64,000 bases of DNA from Rhodanobacter denitrificans (GTDB lineage Bacteria > Pseudomonadota > Gammaproteobacteria > Xanthomonadales > Rhodanobacteraceae), in assembly GCA_017848855.1 (NCBI GenBank), contig JAFIHF010000048.1:26208-90207 (forward strand), given 5' to 3'. The translations under genes and the position numbers were made by a program. Under the pieces are notes generated by a model. That model searched no databases. It saw only the letters and a program-made list of their open reading frames with translations, and had not been told where the DNA came from. Below, one piece after another: positions 32,001 through 41,472 of the stretch; position 1 is the stretch's first letter; each line of letters opens with the position of its first letter.

Positions 32001-35000
32001 GGAATGCATTTTTCGAGGGCCGCGAGCGTGATCCGCAGCGAATCGCTGCGGCCTCATTGAAGCCTCTGGTCGGAGGCTTTGCCGAGCACCCTAGACGCCG
32101 TGATCCGCAGCGAATCGCTGCGGCCTCATTGAAGCCAGCTGCCTACCCGTGCTTTCGCCAAGACGCTCCCAGGTGATCCGCAGCGAATCGCTGCGGCCTC
32201 ATTGAAGCAACCCGCGATTCCGCCGCTGTCGCAGTGGCCTCAAGGCTGTGATCCGCAGCGAATCGCTGCGGCCTCATTGAAGCGCTCACCATCCCGGCAG
32301 CGTAGGCAATCGGTGCAGCCCGTGATCCGCAGCGAATCGCTGCGGCCTCATTGAAGCAGGCCGACCGCGAGAAGGCCTACAACCGGCTACGCGGGTGATC
32401 CGCAGCGAATCGCTGCGGCCTCATTGAAGCCCGATGCCTGCGTGCTTGGCGGCGAACTGTGGCTGTGATCCGCAGCGAATCGCTGCGGCCTCATTGAAGC
32501 CTCATGGGAGTTTCCTCATTGGTTTTGGGTGGACTTCGTGATCCGCAGCGAATCGCTGCGGCCTCATTGAAGCCACCGCTCCAGCGTTCACGCCGACGTG
32601 GTGGCCGAACGTGATCCGCAGCGAATCGCTGCGGCCTCATTGAAGCGCTGACCGACTCGCGCCCGATCTCCCGCTGGACTCCGGTGATCCGCAGCGAATC
32701 GCTGCGGCCTCATTGAAGCAACCGACTGCGCTAGCGCCTTTTCGTGCGAGGCCTGCGGTGATCCGCAGCGAATCGCTGCGGCCTCATTGAAGCCAGGAGA
32801 TCGCCGGCGGCAACCGCAGCACGCTGCTGAAGTGATCCGCAGCGAATCGCTGCGGCCTCATTGAAGCCGGCAGACGCTTGCCATGGTGCATCAGGAAATG
32901 CCGGTGATCCGCAGCGAATCGCTGCGGCCTCATTGAAGCCAGACGCCGTTCTGGTCCATCTGCCAGCTGATGTCGGTGATCCGCAGCGAATCGCTGCGGC
33001 CTCATTGAAGCTTGCGTGGCTCTTGACACACTGGTTCACGCATATGGGTGATCCGCAGCGAATCGCTGCGGCCTCATTGAAGCGCGCTGTCGGCGATGCC
33101 CTTGCCAAGCGCCCCGCCCACGTGATCCGCAGCGAATCGCTGCGGCCTCATTGAAGCGGCAGCGCGGTTGCAGCGCCCAGTCGCAAGCACTGGTGATCCG
33201 CAGCGAATCGCTGCGGCCTCATTGAAGCTTCGCCGCTCGGCGCGTTCTGGCCGGTCTTGCAGCGGTGATCCGCAGCGAATCGCTGCGGCCTCATTGAAGC
33301 CAAATCACTGCGGAAGCACGGCGCATGGCCAAGGCCCGTGATCCGCAGCGAATCGCTGCGGCCTCATTGAAGCTTGTCTTCCGGCGGCAGCGCCCGGGCC
33401 TCGCTGATGTGATCCGCAGCGAATCGCTGCGGCCTCATTGAAGCTGGAAGCGCTGGGCATGATTGAATATGATCCGCTCGTGATCCGCAGCGAATCGCTG
33501 CGGCCTCATTGAAGCCATGTTTCCTCCTCTCGATGTCTTGCGCCCACAGGGGGTGATCCGCAGCGAATCGCTGCGGCCTCATTGAAGCCCGCTGCGCGAG
33601 GAGCTCAACGGCGCCGAACCCAAGTGATCCGCAGCGAATCGCTGCGGCCTCATTGAAGCGAGGTGACGGGGGCAGCGACGGTCTACGGGTTCCTGTGATC
33701 CGCAGCGAATCGCTGCGGCCTCATTGAAGCTGATTCTCGGGAAGAAAACGATGACGGATCTTGCGGTAGTGATCCGCAGCGAATCGCTGCGGCCTCATTG
33801 AAGCCGGGAGCGGCGAGTGTGTTCATTCCGCATCCTCCAAGAGTGATCCGCAGCGAATCGCTGCGGCCTCATTGAAGCATGCGACCTCCATGAACAGACT
33901 TCCCTGTTCGGACAGGTGATCCGCAGCGAATCGCTGCGGCCTCATTGAAGCCGGCTGCACGGCCAAGTGCAGATCAAGCGCCTGCAGGTGATCCGCAGCG
34001 AATCGCTGCGGCCTCATTGAAGCACGATGGCGTTTGCAGGATCGCCAGCCAGCGACACGAGTGATCCGCAGCGAATCGCTGCGGCCTCATTGAAGCGTGA
34101 CCCTGGCGCGCTGCGTGAGCGGCACGGCCATGGTGATCCGCAGCGAATCGCTGCGGCCTCATTGAAGCTGCTCTTGCTTGGTTATTGGGGTATGGGGAGC
34201 ATCACGTGATCCGCAGCGAATCGCTGCGGCCTCATTGAAGCGTTCGCTCCAGTTCCGCCAGCTTGGTCTTGATGGTGCGTGATCCGCAGCGAATCGCTGC
34301 GGCCTCATTGAAGCCGCCGCTGTCTGCTGCTGATGCTGCGCTGTGGGATATGTGATCCGCAGCGAATCGCTGCGGCCTCATTGAAGCAGCGCGCGCGCGC
34401 CGGGCTGCGCGCCCAGCCACACGTGATCCGCAGCGAATCGCTGCGGCCTCATTGAAGCGTCCGGGCGCTTCGAGAAGATCACGGACAAGCCGGGTGATCC
34501 GCAGCGAATCGCTGCGGCCTCATTGAAGCGCTGCCGGCTGCCGTTGTGTATTGCGTGCTGGCATGGTGATCCGCAGCGAATCGCTGCGGCCTCATTGAAG
34601 CAGCCCCTTGGCGCTCGGCGGCGGCACCAGCGCGTTGTGATCCGCAGCGAATCGCTGCGGCCTCATTGAAGCTTCCGCCTCGCCGAGCGCAGCCGCGCCG
34701 CGGTGCACAGGTGATCCGCAGCGAATCGCTGCGGCCTCATTGAAGCGGATCGATCACGCGAGGCACTCGCACGCGTAGGTCTGTGATCCGCAGCGAATCG
34801 CTGCGGCCTCATTGAAGCGACGCCTGGATTGCCGACAAGCGCGTGTTCCCCACGGTGATCCGCAGCGAATCGCTGCGGCCTCATTGAAGCGCTGGGCCGG
34901 ATGAAGACGAAGCCGCGCACGCGGTAGTGATCCGCAGCGAATCGCTGCGGCCTCATTGAAGCAGCGCAGCAGCCCGTTCTACGTTGGCGGTTGAGGAGGT

Positions 35001-35686
35001 GATCCGCAGCGAATCGCTGCGGCCTCATTGAAGCCCCTGCTGCGTCACCGTGTTCTGCAGCGTGGCCACGTGATCCGCAGCGAATCGCTGCGGCCTCATT
35101 GAAGCGCTCTTGCTTGGTTATTGGGGTATGGCGAGCATCACGTGATCCGCAGCGAATCGCTGCGGCCTCATTGAAGCCAGCTTGGCCAGGAGTGGACCGC
35201 GGTGATCGTGGGCGGTGATCCGCAGCGAATCGCTGCGGCCTCATTGAAGCTCATTCAGCCGCCGCTGCATCAGTTCGAACGCGCCCGTGTGATCCGCAGC
35301 GAATCGCTGCGGCCTCATTGAAGCGATCGTCAAAACGAAGCAAAGGATGGCCCGTAAGTGTGTGATCCGCAGCGAATCGCTGCGGCCTCATTGAAGCTGC
35401 GCATGCACGTGCGCCAGGCGCGGGTGCAGCTTGGTGATCCGCAGCGAATCGCTGCGGCCTCATTGAAGCCTGTTCGGCGAGCTCGACCGCGCCAGCTTCC
35501 TGCGCGTGATCCGCAGCGAATCGCTGCGGCCTCATTGAAGCCATGCCTGCCCCTGCCACTTTCGCCGCGCTGATTGCCGTGATCCGCAGCGAATCGCTGC
35601 GGCCTCATTGAAGCACGCGGCCGGCCACCTGCATGGTATCGAGCTTGACCGTGATCCGCAGCGAATCGCTGCGGCCTCATTGAAAC
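29055..35686 (+). CRISPR. Type I-G CRISPR array, 92 repeats and 91 spacers
   Basis: Counted by eye: 92 copies of a 36-base repeat at 29055, 29129, 29202 and so on to 35651, with start-to-start steps of 70-75 bases and spacers of 34-39 bases. The repeat starts GTGATCCGCAGCG and ends CCTCATTGAAGC; its centre is a perfect 8-bp stem (CCGCAGCG/CGCTGCGG) with an AAT loop, suited to Cas6-type cleavage. Only the last repeat was seen to differ, ending TTGAAAC. The orientation is the same as the cas genes. Spacers 13/51, 27/50 and 71/84 overlap or nearly match. No internal insertion or gap was found. Confidence 0.98.
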
Positions 35687-35864
35687 CAAGCGGCGCGAAG
35701 CCGGCAAGATCGTCGTGGCAGTCAACTATCGCCGCAAGACAGTGGATGGTAGGCAGCAGGTCAATGCCTTTTGCACAGCATCACCGATCGACTTGGCAGA
35801 CGTGTGTACGGACATGGCAACGGGCCGGCTCGAACTGCTCAGCAGTGCGCTGGAATGAAAGAGG

Positions 35865-35939
35865 TGCGCGGCGCCGGACTCGAACCGGATCATGACGGGC
35901 CGAAGGCCCCCCAACCGTTCCCTTTGGAAACTACCGCGC
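35865..35939 (-). pseudogene. tRNA-like relic, 75 nt
   Basis: On the minus strand a 75-base unit has seven-base ends that pair fully (GCGCGGT with GCCGCGC, one G-U), a discriminator A, and a T-arm with the canonical loop TTCGAGT closed by CCGG/CCGG at the correct distance. The trailing bases are CCT rather than CCA. The middle lacks a standard D-arm and a 7-base anticodon loop; it forms GTTTCC/GGGAAC and GGGCC/GGCCC hairpins instead. It looks like a decayed or rearranged tRNA gene and is not expected to be charged. A chance structure cannot be excluded. Confidence 0.4.
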
Positions 35940-35965
35940 GGATTGGAGGTTAGCACCGATGGCAG

Positions 35966-36001
35966 GTGATCCATGGCGATTCGTCGCGGCTTCAACCCCA
36001 T
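35966..36001 (+). repeat. Decayed CRISPR repeat downstream of the array
   Basis: Aligned without gaps to the array repeat, 22 of the first 29 positions agree, including GTGATCC, GCGA, TCG, GCGGC and TCA in register. The last seven positions do not match and the 8-bp stem is broken. It lies 279 bases beyond the last true repeat in the same orientation. Confidence 0.55.
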
Positions 36002-36058
36002 AAAAATGCATACCAAATCTGCTAGCGTTCCCGGTTCGTCCGCTGCCGTTTGCCGCCC

Positions 36059-38053
36059 ATGTCCGCCCTGCGCTACCCGCTCGCTCTGCTCGCCACCGCA
36101 CTGCTCGCCGGTTGCGCCCATCAGCCCGCGCATGCGCCGGGCCTGCCCGACGGCGCGCGCGCCACGGTGGCGATCCTGGAAACCACCGACCTGCACAGCA
36201 ACATCCTCGGCTACGACTACTACAAGCAGAAGGCCGATCCCACGCTGGGCTTCGAGCGCACTGCCACGCTGATCGCGCAGGCGCGCGCGCAGTACCCGAA
36301 CCACTTCCTGTTCGACAGCGGCGACACCATCCAGGGCACGGTGCTGGCCGACTGGCAGGCGCAGGTACAGAAAATGCCCTGCGACCGCGAGCTGGCGATC
36401 TACCGCGCGATGGACGCGGTGGGCTACGACGGCGGCACCGCCGGCAACCACGAGTTCAACTACGGGCTGGGCTGGCTCTCGCAGGTCACCGGCACGCCGA
36501 TGGACGTGGACGGCGGCACGCGCGCGCACTGCGCCGGCCCGCATTTCCCGCTGGTGCTGGCGAACGTGAACAGCGCGCGCGACGGCCAGCCGATCTTCCA
36601 GCCGTGGGCAATCGTCACCAAGCCGATCACGGTGCAGCTGCCGGACGGCAAGACGACGAGCGTGCCGCTGCGCGTGGCGATCGTCGGCTTCACGCCGCCG
36701 CCGATCCTGCAATGGGACAAGCAGAACCTCGCCGGCAAAGTCACGGTGGACGGCGTGGTGGAGGCGGCGAGGAAGTACCTGCCGCAGATCGAGGCGCAGC
36801 ATCCCGACCTCGTCGTCGCACTGGTGCACGGCGGCCTCGACACCGCGCCGTACACGCCGGCGATGGAGAACGCCGGCTGGCATCTCGCCGGCGTGCCCGG
36901 CATCGACGTGCTGCTGCTCGGCCACTCGCACGCCGAATTCCCCGGCCCGCGCTTCGCGCACATGCAGGACGTGGACGACGTGCGCGGTTTCATGCGCGGC
37001 AAGCCCGCGGTGATGGGCGGCTTCTTTGGCAAGGATCTGGGCGTGATCGAGCTGGCGCTGGATCGCGAGCATGGCCGCTGGAAGATCGACGACAACCGCA
37101 CGCACAGCGAAGTGCGGCCGATCTGCCGCAAGAACGGCGACGCGGCGAGCTGCGTGGCGCCCGACCCCGCCATCGCGCCGCTGGTGGCGAAGGTGCAGGC
37201 CGCCGCGGTGGCCTACGTGGACACGCCGATCGGGCATAGCGACGTGTGCCTGTCGAGCTACTTCGCCGACGAGGGCGACATGACGGCGCTCGCCGTGGTC
37301 AACGCCGCGCAGCGCGACTACGTGCGCAGCGAGCTGCCGCGCCTGCATCCGGAACTGGCGAACGTGCCGGTGCTCTCCGCCGCCGCCGCGTTCCGCACCG
37401 GCTTCGGCGGCGCGGACGACTACACCGACGTGGCGCCCGGCCCGCTCACCCTGCGCAGCGCAGCGGATCTCTACTTCTACCCGAACACGCTCGCCGCGGT
37501 GCGCACCGACGGCGCCGGCGTGAAGGCGTGGCTGGAGGAAGCCGCCAAGCGCTTCAACCGCATCGACCCGGCGAAGACCGGCGCGCAGGAACTGATCGAC
37601 ACGCACTTTCCCGGCTTCAACTTCGACCAGCTGCAGGGCGGCATAGCCTACGCGATCGACGTGAGCAAACCGGCGGGCCAGCGCATCGTGTCGCTCAGTT
37701 ACGACGGCCAGCCGGTCAAGCCCGACCAGCCCTTCATCGTGGTGACGAACAACTACCGCGCCAGCGGCGGCGGCCGTTTCCCCGGGCTGGACGGCAAGAG
37801 CATCGTGCTCGCCGCGCCGGACGGCACGCGCGAGATCCTCGCGCGCTGGATCGAGCGGCACCGCGAGATCGGCGTGCGCGACTTGCCCGCGCGCTCCTGG
37901 CGCTTCGCGACACTGAAAACCGCCGGCCCGGTGGTGTTCACCTCGGCCAGCGGCAAGCAGGCCATCGCGCAGGCGGACGGGCTCACCAACATCCGCGAGC
38001 TGCAGGATCGCGGCGACGGCACCGCGACCTACGCGATCGACCTGTCGCGCTGA
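36059..38053 (+). CDS. CpdB-like 2',3'-cyclic-nucleotide phosphodiesterase/5'-nucleotidase lipoprotein
   Basis: A 664-residue periplasmic enzyme that dephosphorylates nucleotides, probably for salvage of extracellular nucleotides. Residues 1-19 form a lipoprotein signal with lipobox LAGC (Cys19), so it is membrane-anchored. The metallophosphoesterase domain shows ETTDLHSN (41-48), FDSGDTIQG, GNHEFNYG, LVHGG and GHSHAEF. The C-terminal half is a 5'-nucleotidase substrate domain, including VTNNYRASGGGRFPG near 565. The length and DLHSN form match the CpdB group (about 650) rather than UshA (about 550). The ATG at 36059 gives a clean signal peptide; a TTG at 36050 was not chosen. Confidence 0.9.
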   Translation: MSALRYPLALLATALLAGCAHQPAHAPGLPDGARATVAILETTDLHSNILGYDYYKQKADPTLGFERTATLIAQARAQYPNHFLFDSGDTIQGTVLADWQAQVQKMPCDRELAIYRAMDAVGYDGGTAGNHEFNYGLGWLSQVTGTPMDVDGGTRAHCAGPHFPLVLANVNSARDGQPIFQPWAIVTKPITVQLPDGKTTSVPLRVAIVGFTPPPILQWDKQNLAGKVTVDGVVEAARKYLPQIEAQHPDLVVALVHGGLDTAPYTPAMENAGWHLAGVPGIDVLLLGHSHAEFPGPRFAHMQDVDDVRGFMRGKPAVMGGFFGKDLGVIELALDREHGRWKIDDNRTHSEVRPICRKNGDAASCVAPDPAIAPLVAKVQAAAVAYVDTPIGHSDVCLSSYFADEGDMTALAVVNAAQRDYVRSELPRLHPELANVPVLSAAAAFRTGFGGADDYTDVAPGPLTLRSAADLYFYPNTLAAVRTDGAGVKAWLEEAAKRFNRIDPAKTGAQELIDTHFPGFNFDQLQGGIAYAIDVSKPAGQRIVSLSYDGQPVKPDQPFIVVTNNYRASGGGRFPGLDGKSIVLAAPDGTREILARWIERHREIGVRDLPARSWRFATLKTAGPVVFTSASGKQAIAQADGLTNIRELQDRGDGTATYAIDLSR

Positions 38054-38063
38054 GCCGACAACG

Positions 38064-39278
38064 ATGGCCGACACGAACGACACCCCGCCGGCGGCGCCGC
38101 GGCGCATCCCGCGGAGCATCTGGGCGCTGGGCCTGGTGTCGATGCTGATGGACGTTTCCTCGGAGATGATCCACGCGCTGCTGCCGGTGTACCTGGTGGG
38201 CACGCTCGGCGTCTCCACCCTCGCGGTGGGCTTCATCGAGGGCATCGCCGAATCGACCGCGTCGATCATGAAGGTGTTCTCCGGCGCGCTGTCGGACTGG
38301 CTGGGCCGGCGCAAGCTGCTGACCGCGATCGGCTACGGGCTGGCGGCGCTGACCAAGCCGGTGTTCCCGCTGGCGCAGACGGTGGGCTGGGTGGTGGCGG
38401 CGCGCTTCGTGGACCGCGTCGGCAAGGGCATCCGCGGCGCGCCGCGCGACGCGCTGATCGCCGACCTCACGCCGCCGGGCATGAGCGGCGCGGCGTTCGG
38501 GCTGCGCCAGTCGCTCGACACCACCGGCGCCTACCTCGGTCCGCTGCTGGCGATCGCGCTGATGTGGCTGGGCGGCGACGACATCCCGCTGGTGTTCTGG
38601 TGCGCCGTGCTGCCGGCGTTCGGCGCGTTCGCGCTGATCGTGTTCGGCGTGCACGACGTGCCGCGCGCGGCCGCCGCGCGCCGGCCGCGCATGCCGCTGG
38701 CGCGCGCCGAGCTGGCCCGCCTGCCGGCGCACTACTGGTGGGTGGTGGCGGTGGCCGCGGTGCTCACCCTGGCGCGCTTCAGCGAGGCGTTCCTGGTACT
38801 GCGCGCGCAGGAGCTGAAACTGGAACTGGCGTGGATTCCGCTGGTGCTGGTGCTGATGAACGTGGTCTACGCGCTGGCCGCCTATCCGTTCGGCCGGCTT
38901 GCCGACCGCTTCGACCGCGGCCTGCTGCTGGCTGCCGGCTTCGCCATGCTGGTGCTGGCCGACCTGGTGCTGGCGCTGCCCGGCGGCCTGCCCGGGCTGG
39001 CCGCCGGCGTGCTGCTGTGGGGGCTGCACATGGGCATGACCCAGGGCCTGCTGGCCGCGCTGGTCGCCGACGCCGCACCGGACTCGCTGCGCGGCACCGC
39101 ATTCGGCGTGTTCAACCTGGTGTGCGGGCTGGCCCTGCTGCTGGCCAGCGTGCTGGCCGGCGGGCTGTGGCAGCGCCTCGGCCCGCAGGCCACCTTCCTC
39201 GGCGGCGCCGCGTTCGCCGCGCTGGCGCTGTTCGGCTTGCTCGCGCTGCTGCGGCGCCAGCGCGTGGCGCGCCGCTGA
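38064..39278 (+). CDS. MFS transporter
   Basis: A 404-residue membrane protein with about 12 predicted helices. The first helix region IWALGLVSMLMDVSSEMIHA, with its acidic pair, is characteristic of a bacterial MFS subgroup. The loop 2-3 motif appears as GALSDWLGRRK (near 78), and a second Arg-rich loop RVGKGIRGAPRDALIADLTP follows near 118-137. The C-terminal half carries the matching GRLADRFDRG motif near 283. It begins 10 bases after the nucleotidase stop, so the two are probably co-transcribed; export or uptake linked to nucleoside metabolism is possible but unproven. The substrate is unknown. Confidence 0.87.
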   Translation: MADTNDTPPAAPRRIPRSIWALGLVSMLMDVSSEMIHALLPVYLVGTLGVSTLAVGFIEGIAESTASIMKVFSGALSDWLGRRKLLTAIGYGLAALTKPVFPLAQTVGWVVAARFVDRVGKGIRGAPRDALIADLTPPGMSGAAFGLRQSLDTTGAYLGPLLAIALMWLGGDDIPLVFWCAVLPAFGAFALIVFGVHDVPRAAAARRPRMPLARAELARLPAHYWWVVAVAAVLTLARFSEAFLVLRAQELKLELAWIPLVLVLMNVVYALAAYPFGRLADRFDRGLLLAAGFAMLVLADLVLALPGGLPGLAAGVLLWGLHMGMTQGLLAALVADAAPDSLRGTAFGVFNLVCGLALLLASVLAGGLWQRLGPQATFLGGAAFAALALFGLLALLRRQRVARR

Positions 39279-39317
39279 GCGGCGTGGCGATCATCCGCGG
39301 CGCGGCACGGCCACGGT

Positions 39318-40604
39318 TCAGTCCACCGGCGTGTGCCGCAGCCGGCTCACGTCGGCCGACAGCACCGGCGCGGCGTGGTTGCCCCACGACTGGCGGATGT
39401 AGTTGACCACTGCGGCCACGTCCTCGTCGCTCAGCTGCTGCGCGAACGGCGGCATCGAGTACGGCTCGGGGTTGCCGGCGGTGGCGGGCGCGAAACCGCC
39501 CAGCAGCACGCCGCGCACCGCGTTGGTGCCGGTGGGCTCGGTGACCGAGCTGTTGCCGTCCAGCGGCGGGTAGACGCCGGCCACGCCCTTGCCGTCCTGG
39601 CCGTGGCAGTCGGCGCAGCGTTCGCCGTAGAGCTTCCCGCCGGCTTCGAGGTCGGCGGCGCGGGCCACCTCGACCGGCGCCGCCGGCGTCCGCGGCGGCA
39701 GCGACTGCAGGTAGGTCGCCACGGCGCGGAGGTCGGCATCGTCCAGGTGCTGGGTGCTGTTGCGCACCACGTCGGCCATCGGCCCGAACGCCGTGCCGCG
39801 GGCCGACTGGCCGGTCTTGAGCAGGTCGACGATGTCCTGCGCGCTCCAGCCGGCGAGGCCGCCGCCCGGCTGGGTGCTGAGGTCGGGCGCGTACCAGCCC
39901 TGCGCGGGGATCTCGCCGCCGGCGAGGCGCTGCTTCTCGTCCATCGCGCCCAGCGCGTTGCGCGTGGTGTGGCATTCGTTGCAGTGGCCCAGGCCCTGCA
40001 CCAGGTAGGCGCCGCGGTTCCACTCGGCCGACCTGGAGGCATCGGGCTGGAACACGCCGGGCTTGAAGTACAGCGCGCGCCAGGCCACCAGGCCCTGCCG
40101 CACGCTGTAGGGGAACGCCAGTTCCGGCGCGCGGTCGGGCTGGCGCACCGCGGGCAGCGACTTCAGGTAGGCGAAGATCGCCTGCGCGTCCTCACGATTG
40201 ACCTTGGTGAACGAGGTGTAGGAGAACACCGGGTACAGCGGTTCGCCGTGGCGCCCCAGGCCCTCGTGCAGCGCGCGCCAGAAGTCCTCGAAGCTCCACT
40301 GGCCGATGCCGGTTTCGGCGTCGGGCGTGATATTGGGCGCGGGCACGTCGCCGAACGGCGTGGGCAGCGCGCGGCCGCCCGCGTAGGGCCGGCCGCCGCG
40401 CGCGGTGTGGCAGGCCGCGCAGTCGCCCACGGTGGCGAGGTAGGCGCCGCGCGCGACCAGCGCCGGATCGTGCAGTTGCGCCGACTCGGCCTCGCGCTGC
40501 GCGGGCGTGGGCTCGTGGAGGCGTCCGGGGACGAACAGCCACCAGCCCAGTCCGAGCGCCAGCAGCAGCACCAGCGTCCAAATCCCGTGTCGCCAACGCC
40601 TCAT
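39318..40604 (-). CDS. Membrane-anchored triheme cytochrome c
   Basis: A 428-residue c-type cytochrome with an N-terminal membrane anchor (residues about 8-25). Three CxxCH heme sites are present: CAACH (62-66), CNECH (near 220) and CADCH (near 343). The arrangement matches cytochrome subunits of membrane-bound alcohol, aldehyde or gluconate dehydrogenases, which pass electrons to the respiratory chain. No dehydrogenase subunit is adjacent in the window, so the partner is unknown. The ATG overlaps the stop of the upstream cytochrome gene by 4 bases (ATGA), so the two are translationally coupled. Confidence 0.92.
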   Translation of the reverse strand: MRRWRHGIWTLVLLLALGLGWWLFVPGRLHEPTPAQREAESAQLHDPALVARGAYLATVGDCAACHTARGGRPYAGGRALPTPFGDVPAPNITPDAETGIGQWSFEDFWRALHEGLGRHGEPLYPVFSYTSFTKVNREDAQAIFAYLKSLPAVRQPDRAPELAFPYSVRQGLVAWRALYFKPGVFQPDASRSAEWNRGAYLVQGLGHCNECHTTRNALGAMDEKQRLAGGEIPAQGWYAPDLSTQPGGGLAGWSAQDIVDLLKTGQSARGTAFGPMADVVRNSTQHLDDADLRAVATYLQSLPPRTPAAPVEVARAADLEAGGKLYGERCADCHGQDGKGVAGVYPPLDGNSSVTEPTGTNAVRGVLLGGFAPATAGNPEPYSMPPFAQQLSDEDVAAVVNYIRQSWGNHAAPVLSADVSRLRHTPVD

Positions 40605-41356
40605 CGCTGCACCTCGCTCTTGCCGATCACGCACCAGCCCGGCAGCGGCTCCTTCTGCGCACTGGCCGGCAAGGGGTGCAGGTTCGCCGGCGGCGGCTGG
40701 CTGGCCAGCCATGCGGCCACCGCGGTCACGTCGCCGACGGTCATGCGGTTCGCCACCACCACCATGCAGCCGGGGCCGTCGGTGGAACGTTGATGCGTGC
40801 GCCAGGCGTCGAGCTGGGCATCGATGTAGGCATAGGACAGGCCGGCCAGCCCCGGCATCATCGGCTCCACCCCGGTGAGCGTGCTGCCATGGCAGCTCTC
40901 GCAGGAGGGGATGCCGCGGCTGGGGTCGCCGTGCTTCACCAGTTGCTCGCCGCGCTGCATGGCCTCGGCGGTCTGCGCCGGCACCGGCTGCTTTTCGTAC
41001 GGCGCCTGCTGCGCGGCAAACCAGTCGGCGATCTGGCGCAGGTACTCCGGGCTCAACTGGCGCACCACGTATTCCATCGGCGCGTGGTGGCGCTGGCCGT
41101 TCTGGAACGCTTCCAGCTGCTGCAGCAGGTAGCCGGCCGGCTTGCCGGCCAGGCGCGGGATCTTCACGTCGCCGGGCAGGCCTTCGCCGTGCACGCCATG
41201 GCAACTGGCACAGGCGGCCACGCGCCGCTGCATCGGATCGGGTTTTGCCGGCGCGGCGGTCTGGGCGGCGGCGTTCGCGGCCATGCCGGCACCGGCAAAC
41301 GCGAACAGCGCAGCGGCCGCGCGTAGCAGCCTGCGCAAGGAGTGGGAACGGTTCAT
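40601..41356 (-). CDS. Periplasmic diheme cytochrome c
   Basis: A 251-residue exported protein with signal peptide MNRSHSLRRLLRAAAALFAF and cleavage near ANAAAQ. Two class I cytochrome c domains carry CASCHGVHGEG (near residue 53) and CESCHGSTLTG (near 155). The form resembles cytochrome c4/c553-like two-domain carriers. It is the first gene of a two-gene operon with the triheme cytochrome, consistent with an electron-transfer pair feeding a terminal oxidase or accepting from a dehydrogenase. An ATG at 41365 would add three residues; neither start has a strong ribosome site. Confidence 0.9.
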   Translation of the reverse strand: MNRSHSLRRLLRAAAALFAFAGAGMAANAAAQTAAPAKPDPMQRRVAACASCHGVHGEGLPGDVKIPRLAGKPAGYLLQQLEAFQNGQRHHAPMEYVVRQLSPEYLRQIADWFAAQQAPYEKQPVPAQTAEAMQRGEQLVKHGDPSRGIPSCESCHGSTLTGVEPMMPGLAGLSYAYIDAQLDAWRTHQRSTDGPGCMVVVANRMTVGDVTAVAAWLASQPPPANLHPLPASAQKEPLPGWCVIGKSEVQR

Positions 41357-41472
41357 CCGCAACATTCTAGGCCGCTGCGCGCACCGGCTGGTTGCCGCAG
41401 CCGGCCGCCGCGACAACCTGTCGCAGGTGCAGCATCGAGATTCCCTGATCCGGATGGTTGCAAATGCACCTG

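Larger units (their letters stand above)
35687..36058. other. Trailer side of the array, without a gene
   Basis: About 370 bases between the last repeat and the nucleotidase gene. It holds a tRNA-like relic on the minus strand and one decayed repeat, listed separately. The AT-richer end (about 35998-36040, CCATAAAAATGCATACC) is the probable promoter region of the nucleotidase gene. Short frames here have no recognisable product. Confidence 0.5.

Noticed and set aside
29055-35686. Many short open frames reading MRPQRFAADH or FNEAAAIRCGS again and again
   Set aside because: The 36-base repeat is a multiple of three and stop-free in several frames, so the CRISPR array mimics repeat proteins. 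They are not genes.
35865-35939. A functional tRNA gene after the array
   Set aside because: Acceptor and T-arm are good, but there is no D-arm, no usable anticodon loop and no CCA end, so it is listed only as a relic.
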